NCBI RefSeq assembly: GCF_900100295.1
Contig: NZ_FNEV01000003.1
Location: forward strand, 18,629-82,628
DNA: 64,000 nucleotides
From: Salimicrobium halophilum
GTDB lineage: Bacteria > Bacillota > Bacilli > Bacillales > Halobacillaceae
Reading direction: 5' to 3'
Under the pieces are notes generated by a model. It was not told the origin of the DNA, did no database searches, and saw only the letters and a program-made list of their open reading frames with translations. The position numbers were made by a program, and so were the translations under genes. This document shows positions 43,307-52,260 of this stretch, piece by piece. The number at the start of each line of letters is the position of its first letter. Within the stretch, counting starts at the first letter, position 1.

Positions 43307-44173
43307 CTATTCCATTGCGAGATATAAAGCACCTTTCACCCCGGCTTCATCTGTGAGCCCCGGCGGAACAATATAGCTGTCAATCGTTTCTTCTGTCAGG
43401 AACGGAGAACTTACGTAGCCGTTCAACATCTCCAGAACATACTTCCTGATCAGCGGAAACAGCTGCTCCTGTTTCATCACACCGCCTCCCATGACAATCC
43501 TCTCAGGAGAAACGATATAAATGTAATTAACCAGTGCCTGCGCCAGGTAATACGCTTCCATTTCCCACACCTTTTCGTCTTCCGTCAGCTCTATCGCTGG
43601 TTTCCCCCAGCGCTTTTCGATATGCGGCCCGGCCGCCATCCCTTCAAGGCAATCTCCGTGGTATGGGCATCCGCCTTCATACTCATCATTTTTGTGACGA
43701 CGAACGAGAATATGTCCCATCTCCGGGTGAGACAGGCCTTTAAGCGTCTGTCCGCCGATGTAGGCTCCCGCTCCGATTCCGGTTCCAACCGTAATATACA
43801 GACAGGAATCTACATCCGCAGCGTTCCCCCATTTGGCTTCTGACATCGCAGCCACATTGACGTCGGTATCTATGATGACAGGCACTCCAAGCTCATTTTT
43901 CAATTCTTTACCGAGAGGGTAATCTATCCATTCGGTCTTTGGGGTTTTCTGCAGACTTCCGTAGGAATTACTTTCCTTATTGATATCAATAGGCCCGAAG
44001 CTGCCTACCCCCAGTCGCTCTATTCCTTTCCCTTCAAAAAAGGAAATCACTTTCGGCATCGTTACATCCGGGTGCTCCGTAGGGATCACTTCTTTTTCGA
44101 AGAGTTCTCCCTGGTCATCCCCGATGGCAAGTACGAATTTCGTTCCTCCCGCTTCAATAGCTCCAAGTTTCAT
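43307..44173 (-). CDS. scrK: Fructokinase (ROK family)
   Basis: About 288 residues from the ATG at 44173, GGAG 9 bases upstream. ROK marks: ATP loop 'GAIEAGGTKFVLAIGD', catalytic Asp in 'IDTDVNVAA', and the zinc cluster 'GGCPYHGDCLEG'. It phosphorylates the fructose released by ScrB to fructose-6-P. It starts one base after the scrB stop, so the two are coupled. Confidence 0.92.
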   Translation of the reverse strand: MKLGAIEAGGTKFVLAIGDDQGELFEKEVIPTEHPDVTMPKVISFFEGKGIERLGVGSFGPIDINKESNSYGSLQKTPKTEWIDYPLGKELKNELGVPVIIDTDVNVAAMSEAKWGNAADVDSCLYITVGTGIGAGAYIGGQTLKGLSHPEMGHILVRRHKNDEYEGGCPYHGDCLEGMAAGPHIEKRWGKPAIELTEDEKVWEMEAYYLAQALVNYIYIVSPERIVMGGGVMKQEQLFPLIRKYVLEMLNGYVSSPFLTEETIDSYIVPPGLTDEAGVKGALYLAME

Positions 44174-44174
44174 A

Positions 44175-45557
44175 TCACTCTGCTCCTTTTTCGGCACGAA
44201 GATTCCATGCAGTTATTGAACTTCTTCCTTTCACGCGACATTCATGGGTATCCACATCCGGAAACATGCGTGAAGAAAACACGATCTCTCCGTCATTCAC
44301 GAAAATCTCAAGAGAGGATTGATCGATGAACATACGCATTTCTGTCAACGGAGAAACGAGATCAGCCGCTCTCCATTCCTTTCCTGATCCATCCATGGCC
44401 GGACGTTCGATGGTAATTCTTCGTCCTTCCAAGCGAATGGAGAAATAGTCATACAAGTCAATATAGATGTCTTCCTCTATCTCTCTCATTATCAGTTCGA
44501 TATTTCTAGGGAGGTTTCCTGCAAAACTCCCGGAGTTCTCTTCCACCAGTTTGTCAGTGCGAAGCTTCTCGAGCTCTTCCACCGGTTTCTGGATTACCCT
44601 GTCTCCCTGCTGTAGCAGTTCACGCGGAAGGGTCATCTGATGGATCCAATGGTTGTCGTGGGTAGGGAAGTATTCTTCTCCTCCATCCGGCATCCCCATC
44701 CAGCCGACAAGAAGACGACGGCCCTGGTCATCTTCAGTCGTTTGCGGCGCATAGAACTCAAAACCATGATCAAGCTCCCGGAATTTTTCTTCTGGAAACC
44801 CTTTGTCGAAATCTCCAATGATATAACCGGACTGGTACATATTTCTGTAATCGATGCCTTTTTCCTCGAGTCCCTGAGGGGAAAAAAGCAGAACATCATC
44901 CTTCAAGCGAAAGAAGTCCGGGCACTCCCACATATATCCCATGCCTGAAGCGAGGATGCCTTCGTAGGTCCAGGAATCGAGATCCTCCGAACGATATAGA
45001 ACGATGCACCCTTCTTTTTCTTCCGTCTGTGCTCCTATAACCATGTACCACTCGTTCCTCATCTTCCATACTTTCGGATCCCGGAAATGAGGAGTGAAGC
45101 CATCAGGTAATTCTATCTGCACTCCGACTTTCTCAAAAGAGACCCCGTCCTCAGAACGGGCTTTACATTGATAGGTCTCACGATTTCCGTCATCATCCTT
45201 CACATTCCCTGTGTAAAAAAGAAGTAGCTCGTCGTCCTTCTCTACCGCACTTCCCGAATAGCATCCGGTCCGGTCATACCATTCATCCGGAGCAAGAGCC
45301 GGTTCCTGCCATGCCCAGTCAACCAGATCGCGAGACGTGAGATGTGCCCAGAACTTCGCACCGTGTCCTGTGTGGAAAGGCATCCACTGATAGAACAGGT
45401 GATAAGTCCCTTTCCACTGGATGAAACCATTCGGATCATTCAGCAATCCTACAGGAGGCGCGATATGATAGGACGGATAGTAAGGGTCCGACAAAGCAAT
45501 CCCACTATATTCTTCAACCATTTCCATGGCTTTATTTCTTAAATTTACATCGATCAT
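44175..45557 (-). CDS. scrB: Sucrose-6-phosphate hydrolase (GH32)
   Basis: About 460 residues from the ATG at 45557. Nucleophile Asp41 in 'GLLNDPNGFI', stabiliser Asp in 'FRDPKVW', acid/base Glu in 'WECPDFF'. A C-terminal beta-sandwich follows. It splits sucrose-6-P, made by the PTS, into glucose-6-P and fructose. The order scrR-scrA-scrB-scrK is on one strand. Confidence 0.93.
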   Translation of the reverse strand: MIDVNLRNKAMEMVEEYSGIALSDPYYPSYHIAPPVGLLNDPNGFIQWKGTYHLFYQWMPFHTGHGAKFWAHLTSRDLVDWAWQEPALAPDEWYDRTGCYSGSAVEKDDELLLFYTGNVKDDDGNRETYQCKARSEDGVSFEKVGVQIELPDGFTPHFRDPKVWKMRNEWYMVIGAQTEEKEGCIVLYRSEDLDSWTYEGILASGMGYMWECPDFFRLKDDVLLFSPQGLEEKGIDYRNMYQSGYIIGDFDKGFPEEKFRELDHGFEFYAPQTTEDDQGRRLLVGWMGMPDGGEEYFPTHDNHWIHQMTLPRELLQQGDRVIQKPVEELEKLRTDKLVEENSGSFAGNLPRNIELIMREIEEDIYIDLYDYFSIRLEGRRITIERPAMDGSGKEWRAADLVSPLTEMRMFIDQSSLEIFVNDGEIVFSSRMFPDVDTHECRVKGRSSITAWNLRAEKGAE

Positions 45558-45636
45558 TTGAATCTTCCTCTCCACATACAAATGCTAAAAAGCACTGAAA
45601 ATCAACTCGACATGCTAAAACCTGCAAATATCGTGA

Positions 45637-45664
45637 AAAAGAAGCCGGAAACCCGGCTTCTTTT
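45637..45664 (-). terminator. Terminator between scrA and scrB
   Basis: 12-bp stem AAAAGAAGCCGG/CCGGCTTCTTTT, T-run on the minus strand, just after the scrA stop. It should reduce scrB-scrK expression from the scrA promoter unless there is read-through. Confidence 0.75.
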
Positions 45665-47063
45665 ATGCTGCTTCTTCATCCATCTTTTCATCAAAACCGA
45701 ACAGGTATGTCAGGCCGAACGCTACCCCGATCCCTACAAGGTTGACGAGGATGTACCATAGAATCTGTTCATTCAGATATAATAGAGTTCCCGGTAGCAC
45801 AGTGATCGCCATCCCTGTCGCCTTGAGATTAACAAGGGAAGCAAGGAAACCACCGGCACCGCCACCAATGAGACCCATGATGAACGGTTTTCCATAACGA
45901 AGATTGACACCGAAAATCGCTGGCTCAGTGATGCCAAGAAAAGCTGACAGACTTGAAGGATAAGCAAGTGCCTTCATCTTGTTCTTCTTCGTTTTCACAC
46001 CTACGGCAAGTGCTGCGCCACCCTGAGCAGCAATCGCTGCTGTAATAATCGGGTTGAACGGATTATAACCGAGGTTTTCGAGCAACTGAATCTCCATGAA
46101 ATTGAAGATATGGTGCACCCCTGTGATAACGATAATCTGGTTGAAGAAACCGATGATGAGTCCACTTAGTCCAAACGGCAATTCAAGTAAAGCTCTCGTC
46201 CCTTCAAAAATCCAGCCTTCCACGACGTGCAGAATCGGACCGAGAACGAAGAGAGACAGTGTAATCATGATTAATAGTACAAGGAAAGGAGTGACAATCA
46301 AGTCAAGTGCTTCCGGAACACGTTTACGGAAGAACTTCTCTATTTTCGCTCCTACAATCCCTGCGAAGAAAGCCGGAAGTACAGACCCCTGATAACCGAT
46401 GACAGGAATGAACCCTAAGAATTGCAGCGGTTCAGCCGCTCCCTCAGCAACTGCCCATGCGTTCGGCAGCGAAGGTGATACGAGCATCAATCCTAGCACC
46501 AGACCGATGACCGGCGTACCTCCGAACACACGGAAGGTCGACCAGGCGACAAGTGCCGGTAAGAATACGAACGCCGTATCCGTAAGTACCTGCGTAAACA
46601 GAAGGAAGTTCTCCGAAATATCTTCCGGTGCCATTCCGAAAATGGCAAGAATCTGTTCCTGAGTAACGAGTCCGCGTACACCCATAAACAAACCGGTGGC
46701 TACAAGAACGGGAATGATCGGAACAAAGACGTCACCGAACGTACGAATCGCTCTCTGGAATCGATTCCCTTGCTGCTTCGTCTCTTCTTTCATTTCCGAT
46801 TTCGATGTACCGGTAACCCCTTCATTCGTGATCGCTTCATAAATCCTGTTAACGGTACCTGTACCGAATATGATCTGATACTGACCTGAATTATAAAAGG
46901 CACCTTTGACCTTTTCAATGTTCTCGACGCCATCTACATCTACCTGTTCATGATCATGTACCATGACTCTGAGTCTGGTCGCACAGTGTGCGATGGATTG
47001 TATATTCTCTTCTCCACCGACAGCTTCAATGACCTGCTTTGCGATTTCCTGATTACTCGCCAT
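45663..47063 (-). CDS. scrA: Sucrose-specific PTS enzyme IIBC
   Basis: 466 residues. The N-terminal IIB domain has phospho-Cys27 in 'QSIAHCATRLRV' and the membrane IIC domain (about 110-460) follows ('LIIGFFNQIIVITGVHHIFN', 'GITEPAIFGVNLRYGKPFIM'). It takes up sucrose as sucrose-6-P. No IIA domain is fused, so it uses a IIA-Glc encoded elsewhere. Two operators and a cre site lie upstream. Confidence 0.92.
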   Translation of the reverse strand: MASNQEIAKQVIEAVGGEENIQSIAHCATRLRVMVHDHEQVDVDGVENIEKVKGAFYNSGQYQIIFGTGTVNRIYEAITNEGVTGTSKSEMKEETKQQGNRFQRAIRTFGDVFVPIIPVLVATGLFMGVRGLVTQEQILAIFGMAPEDISENFLLFTQVLTDTAFVFLPALVAWSTFRVFGGTPVIGLVLGLMLVSPSLPNAWAVAEGAAEPLQFLGFIPVIGYQGSVLPAFFAGIVGAKIEKFFRKRVPEALDLIVTPFLVLLIMITLSLFVLGPILHVVEGWIFEGTRALLELPFGLSGLIIGFFNQIIVITGVHHIFNFMEIQLLENLGYNPFNPIITAAIAAQGGAALAVGVKTKKNKMKALAYPSSLSAFLGITEPAIFGVNLRYGKPFIMGLIGGGAGGFLASLVNLKATGMAITVLPGTLLYLNEQILWYILVNLVGIGVAFGLTYLFGFDEKMDEEAA

Positions 47064-47084
47064 GTGTTTTCCCTCCTCAAAAAT

Positions 47085-47102
47085 TGTGTGAACGATTCCA
47101 CA
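47085..47102. promoter_or_regulatory. ScrR operator O2
   Basis: TGTGTGAACGATTCCACA, 15 of 18 bases identical to O1 (47145-47162), lies about 20 bases before the scrA start. Confidence 0.55.
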
Positions 47103-47110
47103 TCCGGTTA

Positions 47111-47124
47111 AAATAACGCTTTCA
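47111..47124 (-). promoter_or_regulatory. cre site before scrA
   Basis: The minus strand TGAAAGCGTTATTT has one mismatch from the CcpA consensus. It sits between the two ScrR operators. Confidence 0.6.
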
Positions 47125-47144
47125 TTTCTTTATAAAAAAGATGA

Positions 47145-47162
47145 TGTGTAATCGATTACACA
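47145..47162. promoter_or_regulatory. ScrR operator O1
   Basis: A perfect 18-base palindrome TGTGTAATCGATTACACA with the central CG typical of LacI-family operators. Its centre is 60 bases from O2. Confidence 0.65.
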
Positions 47163-47178
47163 CCGTTTATAGTTGTTA

Positions 47179-48168
47179 CTATACACTATCTCTTTTTATA
47201 AGTCTATACTTGTGCATATTTTTTTTGTTGTAATTTTTTCCTTCCATTGTCGCCAGCAGCATCTCTGCCGTCGCTTCTCCCGCTTCTTCATTAAAATAAT
47301 CTACCGTCGTCAGGGAAGGTGTGATGTAACGGGACATGACCGCATCTCCGATTCCAGCTACAGCGATATCCTCTGGAATACGGAAACCCTGTTCCTTCAA
47401 ATATTCCATCGCTCCTGTAGCCATGCGGTCCGTTACGCAGAAGATGGCAGTCGGAACTTCCGTGCGATCACTCGTAATGATCTGTTTCATCGCTTCGTAT
47501 CCGGATTCGATAGAAAAATCACCCTCTGCGATCCAGCCTTCTCTCACTTCGAATCCATGCTTCTGCATCATTTCTTTATAAGCTTTCTGTCTGATACCGC
47601 CTACGGCCGGATCGGTATTGGACACACCGATAAAGCCTATTCTTTCATGACCTTTCCCGATGAGCAACTGCATCATATCAGAGGAAGCATCATAATCAGC
47701 ATAGGTCAGAGAAGGGATGCCCGGCACATCCTGCCCCAGGGCAACGACAGGAATAGGGATAGCATCTATTTCTTTTTGCAGGCGCTCACTGATATTGGTT
47801 GCAAGAAGAATGATTCCATCGGCCTGCCTGCTCTTCAAAAGTCGCAGATATTCTATCTCTTTATCAGGATCGAGTTCTGTGTCCGTCAGGAGGATTTGCA
47901 TTCCCTTTTTCTTCATCACGTCATTGATTCCTGACACGACTCTACTGGACGTTTCCGTACTTATTTTCGGCAAAATGATCCCGATGACACCTGTCTTCTT
48001 CGTACGCAATGATTTCGCAGATTGGCTCGGCATATAACCGGTTTCCTGGATCACTTGTTCTATTCTTTCCCTGGCTTCCTGACCGACATATCCATTACTG
48101 TTAAGAAATCTGGATACCGTCGTCCGGGATACGCCAGCGAGTTTGGCAATGTCATTGATTGTCGTCAT
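47179..48168 (-). CDS. scrR: LacI-family sucrose operon repressor
   Basis: About 329 residues from the ATG at 48168 behind AGGAGAG. The LacI HTH 'TTINDIAKLAGVSRTTVSRF' plus hinge is followed by a periplasmic-binding-like sensor domain ('GVIGIILPKISTETSSRVVS', 'GFIGVSNTDPAVGG'). It directly precedes scrA on the same strand and its operators lie in the gap. The inducer is likely a fructose or sucrose phosphate. Confidence 0.88.
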   Translation of the reverse strand: MTTINDIAKLAGVSRTTVSRFLNSNGYVGQEARERIEQVIQETGYMPSQSAKSLRTKKTGVIGIILPKISTETSSRVVSGINDVMKKKGMQILLTDTELDPDKEIEYLRLLKSRQADGIILLATNISERLQKEIDAIPIPVVALGQDVPGIPSLTYADYDASSDMMQLLIGKGHERIGFIGVSNTDPAVGGIRQKAYKEMMQKHGFEVREGWIAEGDFSIESGYEAMKQIITSDRTEVPTAIFCVTDRMATGAMEYLKEQGFRIPEDIAVAGIGDAVMSRYITPSLTTVDYFNEEAGEATAEMLLATMEGKNYNKKNMHKYRLIKRDSV

Positions 48169-48245
48169 CTTGCTCTCTCCTGTATATATCAAATGGATAT
48201 GTCTCAGAAGGAAGGTTTTTCTAAAAAAACAGGTACCCTTCCCCT

Positions 48246-49250
48246 TTAACAGTCTACTGTTCTGTTTTCAGCAATGGAACGATAACAGGCATCAATGACG
48301 CGCATGTTATCCATCGTATTCTCGAGCGTATGCACCACGGTCTCGTCTTTGTTGAAAATAGCCTCTGACAGATGCTCTACTTCAAATCGATACTGGTCCC
48401 CCTGTACGGATTCAGTTCGTACAGTATCACCGATCGTTACATGAATCAATCCTTCTCCGCCTTGAACATCCGGCCTGAAAGCACGGGGGACAAGTATTTT
48501 CCCTTTCGTACCGATGATTTCATATTCATTCTTGTTCGTCATATCAAAACTGCTTTCCATCACAGCTTTCTTGCCGTCCGTAAATGTGAAGTACCCGATG
48601 GAGGTCGATTCGATTCCATGGTTCTCATCTTTTGTACCGTGGACGAACACCGACTCCGGCTCGTCTTCTAAAACGTTCCGGATCGCATGAATACCGTAAC
48701 AGCCGACGTCATAAATGCTGCCCCCGCCTTTATCCTTATCAGCCCGAATATTCGTTTTCCTTTTATCTTCCGGCATCAAAAAGGAATGGGACGCACGCAT
48801 ATACTTCACTTCTCCGATTTCTCCGGAAGTAATGATTTCCTTTACACGTTCATGTTGAGGATGGAAATAATACATGAACGCTTCCATCAGTAGTACATTG
48901 TTCATATCGGCCGCTTTTTTCATTTGTTCAGCTTCATCCATCGTGAGCCCAAGCGGTTTTTCGCAAAGGATATGCTTCCCTTTTTCAGCTGCTTTGATGG
49001 TCCATTCTTTGTGGAGATGGTTCGGAAGAGGAATGTATACGGCATCGATATCGGGATCATCAAGCAACTTCTCATAGCTATCATACGCTTTCTCCATTTC
49101 GAATTGTTCCGCTACCTGCTCCGCCTTCTCTATATCACTTCCTGTTGCGACGGCTGTAACTTCAGCATTTCTTGCTCTCGTAATCGCAGGAATCAGCTGT
49201 TTCTTGGCTATATTCGCTGTACCTATGACGCCCCAACGAATTTTTTCCAT
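48246..49250 (-). CDS. Gfo/Idh/MocA-family oxidoreductase
   Basis: About 334 residues from the ATG at 49250, AGGAAGGG upstream. Rossmann motif 'WGVIGTANIAKKQLIPAI', conserved 'CEKPLGLTMDEAE' and a C-terminal domain with 'DVGCYGIHAIRNVL'. An NAD(P)-dependent sugar or inositol-type dehydrogenase. Substrate unknown. It lies 78 bases before scrR and may belong to the same sugar region. Confidence 0.87.
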   Translation of the reverse strand: MEKIRWGVIGTANIAKKQLIPAITRARNAEVTAVATGSDIEKAEQVAEQFEMEKAYDSYEKLLDDPDIDAVYIPLPNHLHKEWTIKAAEKGKHILCEKPLGLTMDEAEQMKKAADMNNVLLMEAFMYYFHPQHERVKEIITSGEIGEVKYMRASHSFLMPEDKRKTNIRADKDKGGGSIYDVGCYGIHAIRNVLEDEPESVFVHGTKDENHGIESTSIGYFTFTDGKKAVMESSFDMTNKNEYEIIGTKGKILVPRAFRPDVQGGEGLIHVTIGDTVRTESVQGDQYRFEVEHLSEAIFNKDETVVHTLENTMDNMRVIDACYRSIAENRTVDC

Positions 49251-49288
49251 ATGTGACACCCTTCCTGTCAAGATATTGGCTTTATTTA

Positions 49289-50128
49289 CTAGTCTTCTTG
49301 GGTAAAGTCTTTGAGAAACATATACACTCCGTTTTCCGAATTAGGGTAATCCGTCACTTCAGGAAACTGATCCTTCAACTCTTCCGGAGCGTTCTGCATC
49401 ACTACCGGACGGCCGGCGAGCTCCAGCATCGGAATATCATTGCCCCCGTCTCCGATAGCCATAAGATCCTCTGGCTGTAGATCATAATGATCAAGGAGAA
49501 GTTCTAGAGCGGAAGCTTTACTGATGCCTTCTTTCATGACTTCTACGTTATGCTCCGAAGAGGAGGAAGTCGCGAATGGCGCTTTCTTAGAGCCAAGGGC
49601 AGCCTTCCAGTTCTCCAATTTCTCCTGGTCCTTCGTAAAATAATACACTTTCAATACCTGACTCAGGTCGATGTCTTCAGTAACCGTCAACTCACTCTCC
49701 CAAACCTTCTGTCTCGAGTTCCACTCATGCTCTTTGACGGTCTCAGGCATCGGTCCTTCAAGTTCTTCCATCAGAAATACTTCATCTTCCTTGAAGCCGA
49801 AGCGTTCGCCGTCTTTTGTATGGATTTCATAGTAAAGACGGTGTTTACGGTTCTCTTCAATCAAATCGTTAAGTATTTCCTCATCAACGACCTCATCTGC
49901 AAGGACTTCCCCTTTTGCTATTGCGGTCATGCCATTCGCTGCTGCAATACCGTCCGGTTCAAGTTCTGTAGCAAGAACGCCCTCCACATCCGCAATAGTC
50001 CGTCCTGTGGCGACAAATATGTAATACCCTTTTTTCTGCAAATCATCAATACAGGTAATAAGTTCTTTGGAAATGACGTGATCATCATCCAGAATAGTGC
50101 CGTCCATATCAAGTGCGATTGCTTTCAT
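49289..50128 (-). CDS. Cof-type HAD phosphatase
   Basis: About 279 residues from the ATG at 50128. Nucleophile motif 'ALDMDGTILDDDH', cap domain, and Mg motif 'AIGDGGNDIPMLELAG'. A phosphatase for sugar phosphates or flavin/pyridoxal-type phosphates. The substrate cannot be told. Last before the oxidoreductase gene. Confidence 0.88.
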   Translation of the reverse strand: MKAIALDMDGTILDDDHVISKELITCIDDLQKKGYYIFVATGRTIADVEGVLATELEPDGIAAANGMTAIAKGEVLADEVVDEEILNDLIEENRKHRLYYEIHTKDGERFGFKEDEVFLMEELEGPMPETVKEHEWNSRQKVWESELTVTEDIDLSQVLKVYYFTKDQEKLENWKAALGSKKAPFATSSSSEHNVEVMKEGISKASALELLLDHYDLQPEDLMAIGDGGNDIPMLELAGRPVVMQNAPEELKDQFPEVTDYPNSENGVYMFLKDFTQED

Positions 50129-50248
50129 CACCACTCCCCCTTTTGCTTCATTTTAACATAATTCAAGTCAAAAAAGCGCCGAAACACTATTGTAAGCAGG
50201 AATCATGGCCTGACTCCTGCTTAAAAACATTTCTTGGTGTTCCTTCTC

Positions 50249-50533
50249 TCACTGTTCTTCATCCCCCGAATTTCTGTCACTTGTGACGCTTTTCTTTACC
50301 GTGTTCATCTTTTTCGAATCCTTAAATGATTCTCGGACTATCGTTGAGCTCTCTCCACTTTCCCTCTTGATGTCTGTCGTATCATTCCCCGTACTATTTT
50401 CTTTTCGCCCTTTCACCTTTTCTTTGATCCCTTCTTTATTCACATCAGGCTTTAACATCAAACCTGCAACAGCTCCAGTTACCCCACCGATTGCCACTCT
50501 GATCCATTTGCTGGATCGCTTCCTTTCAGTCAT
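50249..50533 (-). CDS. YtxH-like small membrane-associated protein
   Basis: About 94 residues. A basic start 'RKRSSKWIRVAIGGVTGAVA' carries a glycine-rich membrane segment, then a long polar, Ser/Lys/Asp-rich tail. This resembles YtxH/gas-vesicle-like stress proteins, but the match is loose. SD GGAGGAGG before the ATG. Confidence 0.6.
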   Translation of the reverse strand: MTERKRSSKWIRVAIGGVTGAVAGLMLKPDVNKEGIKEKVKGRKENSTGNDTTDIKRESGESSTIVRESFKDSKKMNTVKKSVTSDRNSGDEEQ

Positions 50534-50633
50534 CACATTTCCTCCTCCAGCTACTTTTCGTTTTCAATAATTTGTTTCCTTTTCCCATTATTGGTCTATC
50601 GTAAACGCTTAGTTACTGTATAACAACAGACTA

Positions 50634-50647
50634 TTAAAACGCTTACA
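50634..50647 (+). promoter_or_regulatory. cre site before the acyl-CoA ligase operon
   Basis: TTAAAACGCTTACA, one mismatch from the CcpA consensus. A second weaker copy (CGTAAACGCTTAGT) lies about 35 bases upstream. Confidence 0.5.
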
Positions 50648-50691
50648 TTTCTATGGTATACTTTTCCTAACAGATGAAGGAGGGGTAATCA

Positions 50692-52260
50692 ATGGAACTA
50701 GTACTGACAGATTTTCTCGATCGTGCAGTTGCGCTTTATGGCAAGAAGCAGGCAATCATCGACCAGGACGGCATCGCCCATACATATGAAGAGGTGAATA
50801 CAAGGGTCCAGCGATTGTCGCATGGTCTTGAAAGTTTAGGAGTAACACACGGAGACCGTGTCGCTTACCTTGCACCGAACACCCTGGAAATGTTCGAAGG
50901 GTTCTACGGAGTGTTCCAAACTGGGGCGACCATGGTATCTCTGAATACAAGACTGAAACCTGAGGATTACCGTTACATCCTTGACCACAGTGGAAGCAAG
51001 GTTCTGTTTGTCGATTACGAACTCGTTCCGCTGATCGAACCTATTATAGAACAGCTTGAAACCGTCGAACATATCATCGTACACGGACGTACCGAAGAAG
51101 AAAATGGCATGTCCGGTTACGAAACGTGGTTAAAGAGATTTCCTGAATCGCCTTTTCCGAGAGCCGACGTGAAAGAAAACGATACAGCGACTCTTCTATA
51201 TACAAGTGGCACAACCGGAAATCCGAAAGGGGTAATGCTTACCCATAGAAACAACTATTTGCACGCTCTATCCATCCAGCATCATTTGAGGGTGTCAGAC
51301 CGGGACACGTTGATTCATATTCTTCCGATGTTCCACGTCAATGGCTGGGGATCTCCGTTCTACTACACGGCCAACGGAGCAACGCAAGTCATGCAGAAGA
51401 AAGTGATTCCGGAAGAAATTCTGGAGAAAGCAGAAAAGTATAATGCGACGGTTATGCATATGGCTCCCACTGTGCTGAACGGGGTGATCAGCAAGTACCA
51501 TGAAACAAAACCCAAGGTTCCCGAAAACATGCGTCTCGTCATCGCAGGTTCCGCTCCACCTAAAGCGTTCGTCAAAGAAATCGAAGAAGAAATAGGATGG
51601 GAGTTCTATCAAGTCTACGGCATGACGGAATCTTCCCCCCTCAGCACAGCTTCCTATATTTCAACGGAAGAAGATGACCTTCAAGGGGATGAGTATTACG
51701 AAGCGAAAGCAAAAGCCGGACTTGAAGTCATAGGTACCAAAGTACGTGTGGTGGATGAGACAGGCGAAGAAGTGAAAAAAGACGGAACCGAGGTCGGTGA
51801 AATCATTGTAAAAGGTCCCGGTGTCATGAAAGGATACTGGCGTAACGAAGAAGAGACGAACAGAACCATCCAGAATGGCTGGCTGTATACCGGAGATATG
51901 GGAACTATCGATCGTCACGGGAGAGTTGCCATTACGGACCGTAAAAAAGATATCATTATCAGTGGCGGAGAGAATATTTCTTCCATTGAAGTGGAGAGTG
52001 TCTTCTACGATCACCCGGATATACAGGAAGCAGCTGTCATCGCTCTGCCGCATGAAAAATGGGGTGAAACGCCGCACGCCATCATCGTCTTGAAAGAAGG
52101 AACCTCCCTCTCTGAAGACGACGTCATCCATTTCTCCCGGGAGAAACTGGCTCATTTCAAATGCCCGACCTCTGTCACGTTTGTGGAAGAACTACCGAAG
52201 ACGGCCAGTGGCAAAATCCAGAAAGTGAAACTTCGTAACCTGGTAGGTGACAAACAATGA
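50692..52260 (+). CDS. Fatty-acyl-CoA ligase (AMP-forming)
   Basis: 522 residues. ANL-family motifs: 'LLYTSGTTGNPKGVMLTH' (AMP phosphate loop), 'YQVYGMTESSPLS', 'LYTGDMGTIDRHGRVAITDR', and the catalytic Lys in 'KTASGKIQKVKL'. It activates a medium or long-chain acid to its CoA ester. Overlaps the next gene by 4 bases (ATGA), so it is coupled to the alcohol dehydrogenase. Confidence 0.9.
   Translation: MELVLTDFLDRAVALYGKKQAIIDQDGIAHTYEEVNTRVQRLSHGLESLGVTHGDRVAYLAPNTLEMFEGFYGVFQTGATMVSLNTRLKPEDYRYILDHSGSKVLFVDYELVPLIEPIIEQLETVEHIIVHGRTEEENGMSGYETWLKRFPESPFPRADVKENDTATLLYTSGTTGNPKGVMLTHRNNYLHALSIQHHLRVSDRDTLIHILPMFHVNGWGSPFYYTANGATQVMQKKVIPEEILEKAEKYNATVMHMAPTVLNGVISKYHETKPKVPENMRLVIAGSAPPKAFVKEIEEEIGWEFYQVYGMTESSPLSTASYISTEEDDLQGDEYYEAKAKAGLEVIGTKVRVVDETGEEVKKDGTEVGEIIVKGPGVMKGYWRNEEETNRTIQNGWLYTGDMGTIDRHGRVAITDRKKDIIISGGENISSIEVESVFYDHPDIQEAAVIALPHEKWGETPHAIIVLKEGTSLSEDDVIHFSREKLAHFKCPTSVTFVEELPKTASGKIQKVKLRNLVGDKQ

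Noticed and set aside
47173..47934. Plus-strand open frame of 253 codons
   Set aside because: Antisense to scrR, His/Ser/Phe-rich shadow with no similarity to any family and no SD.
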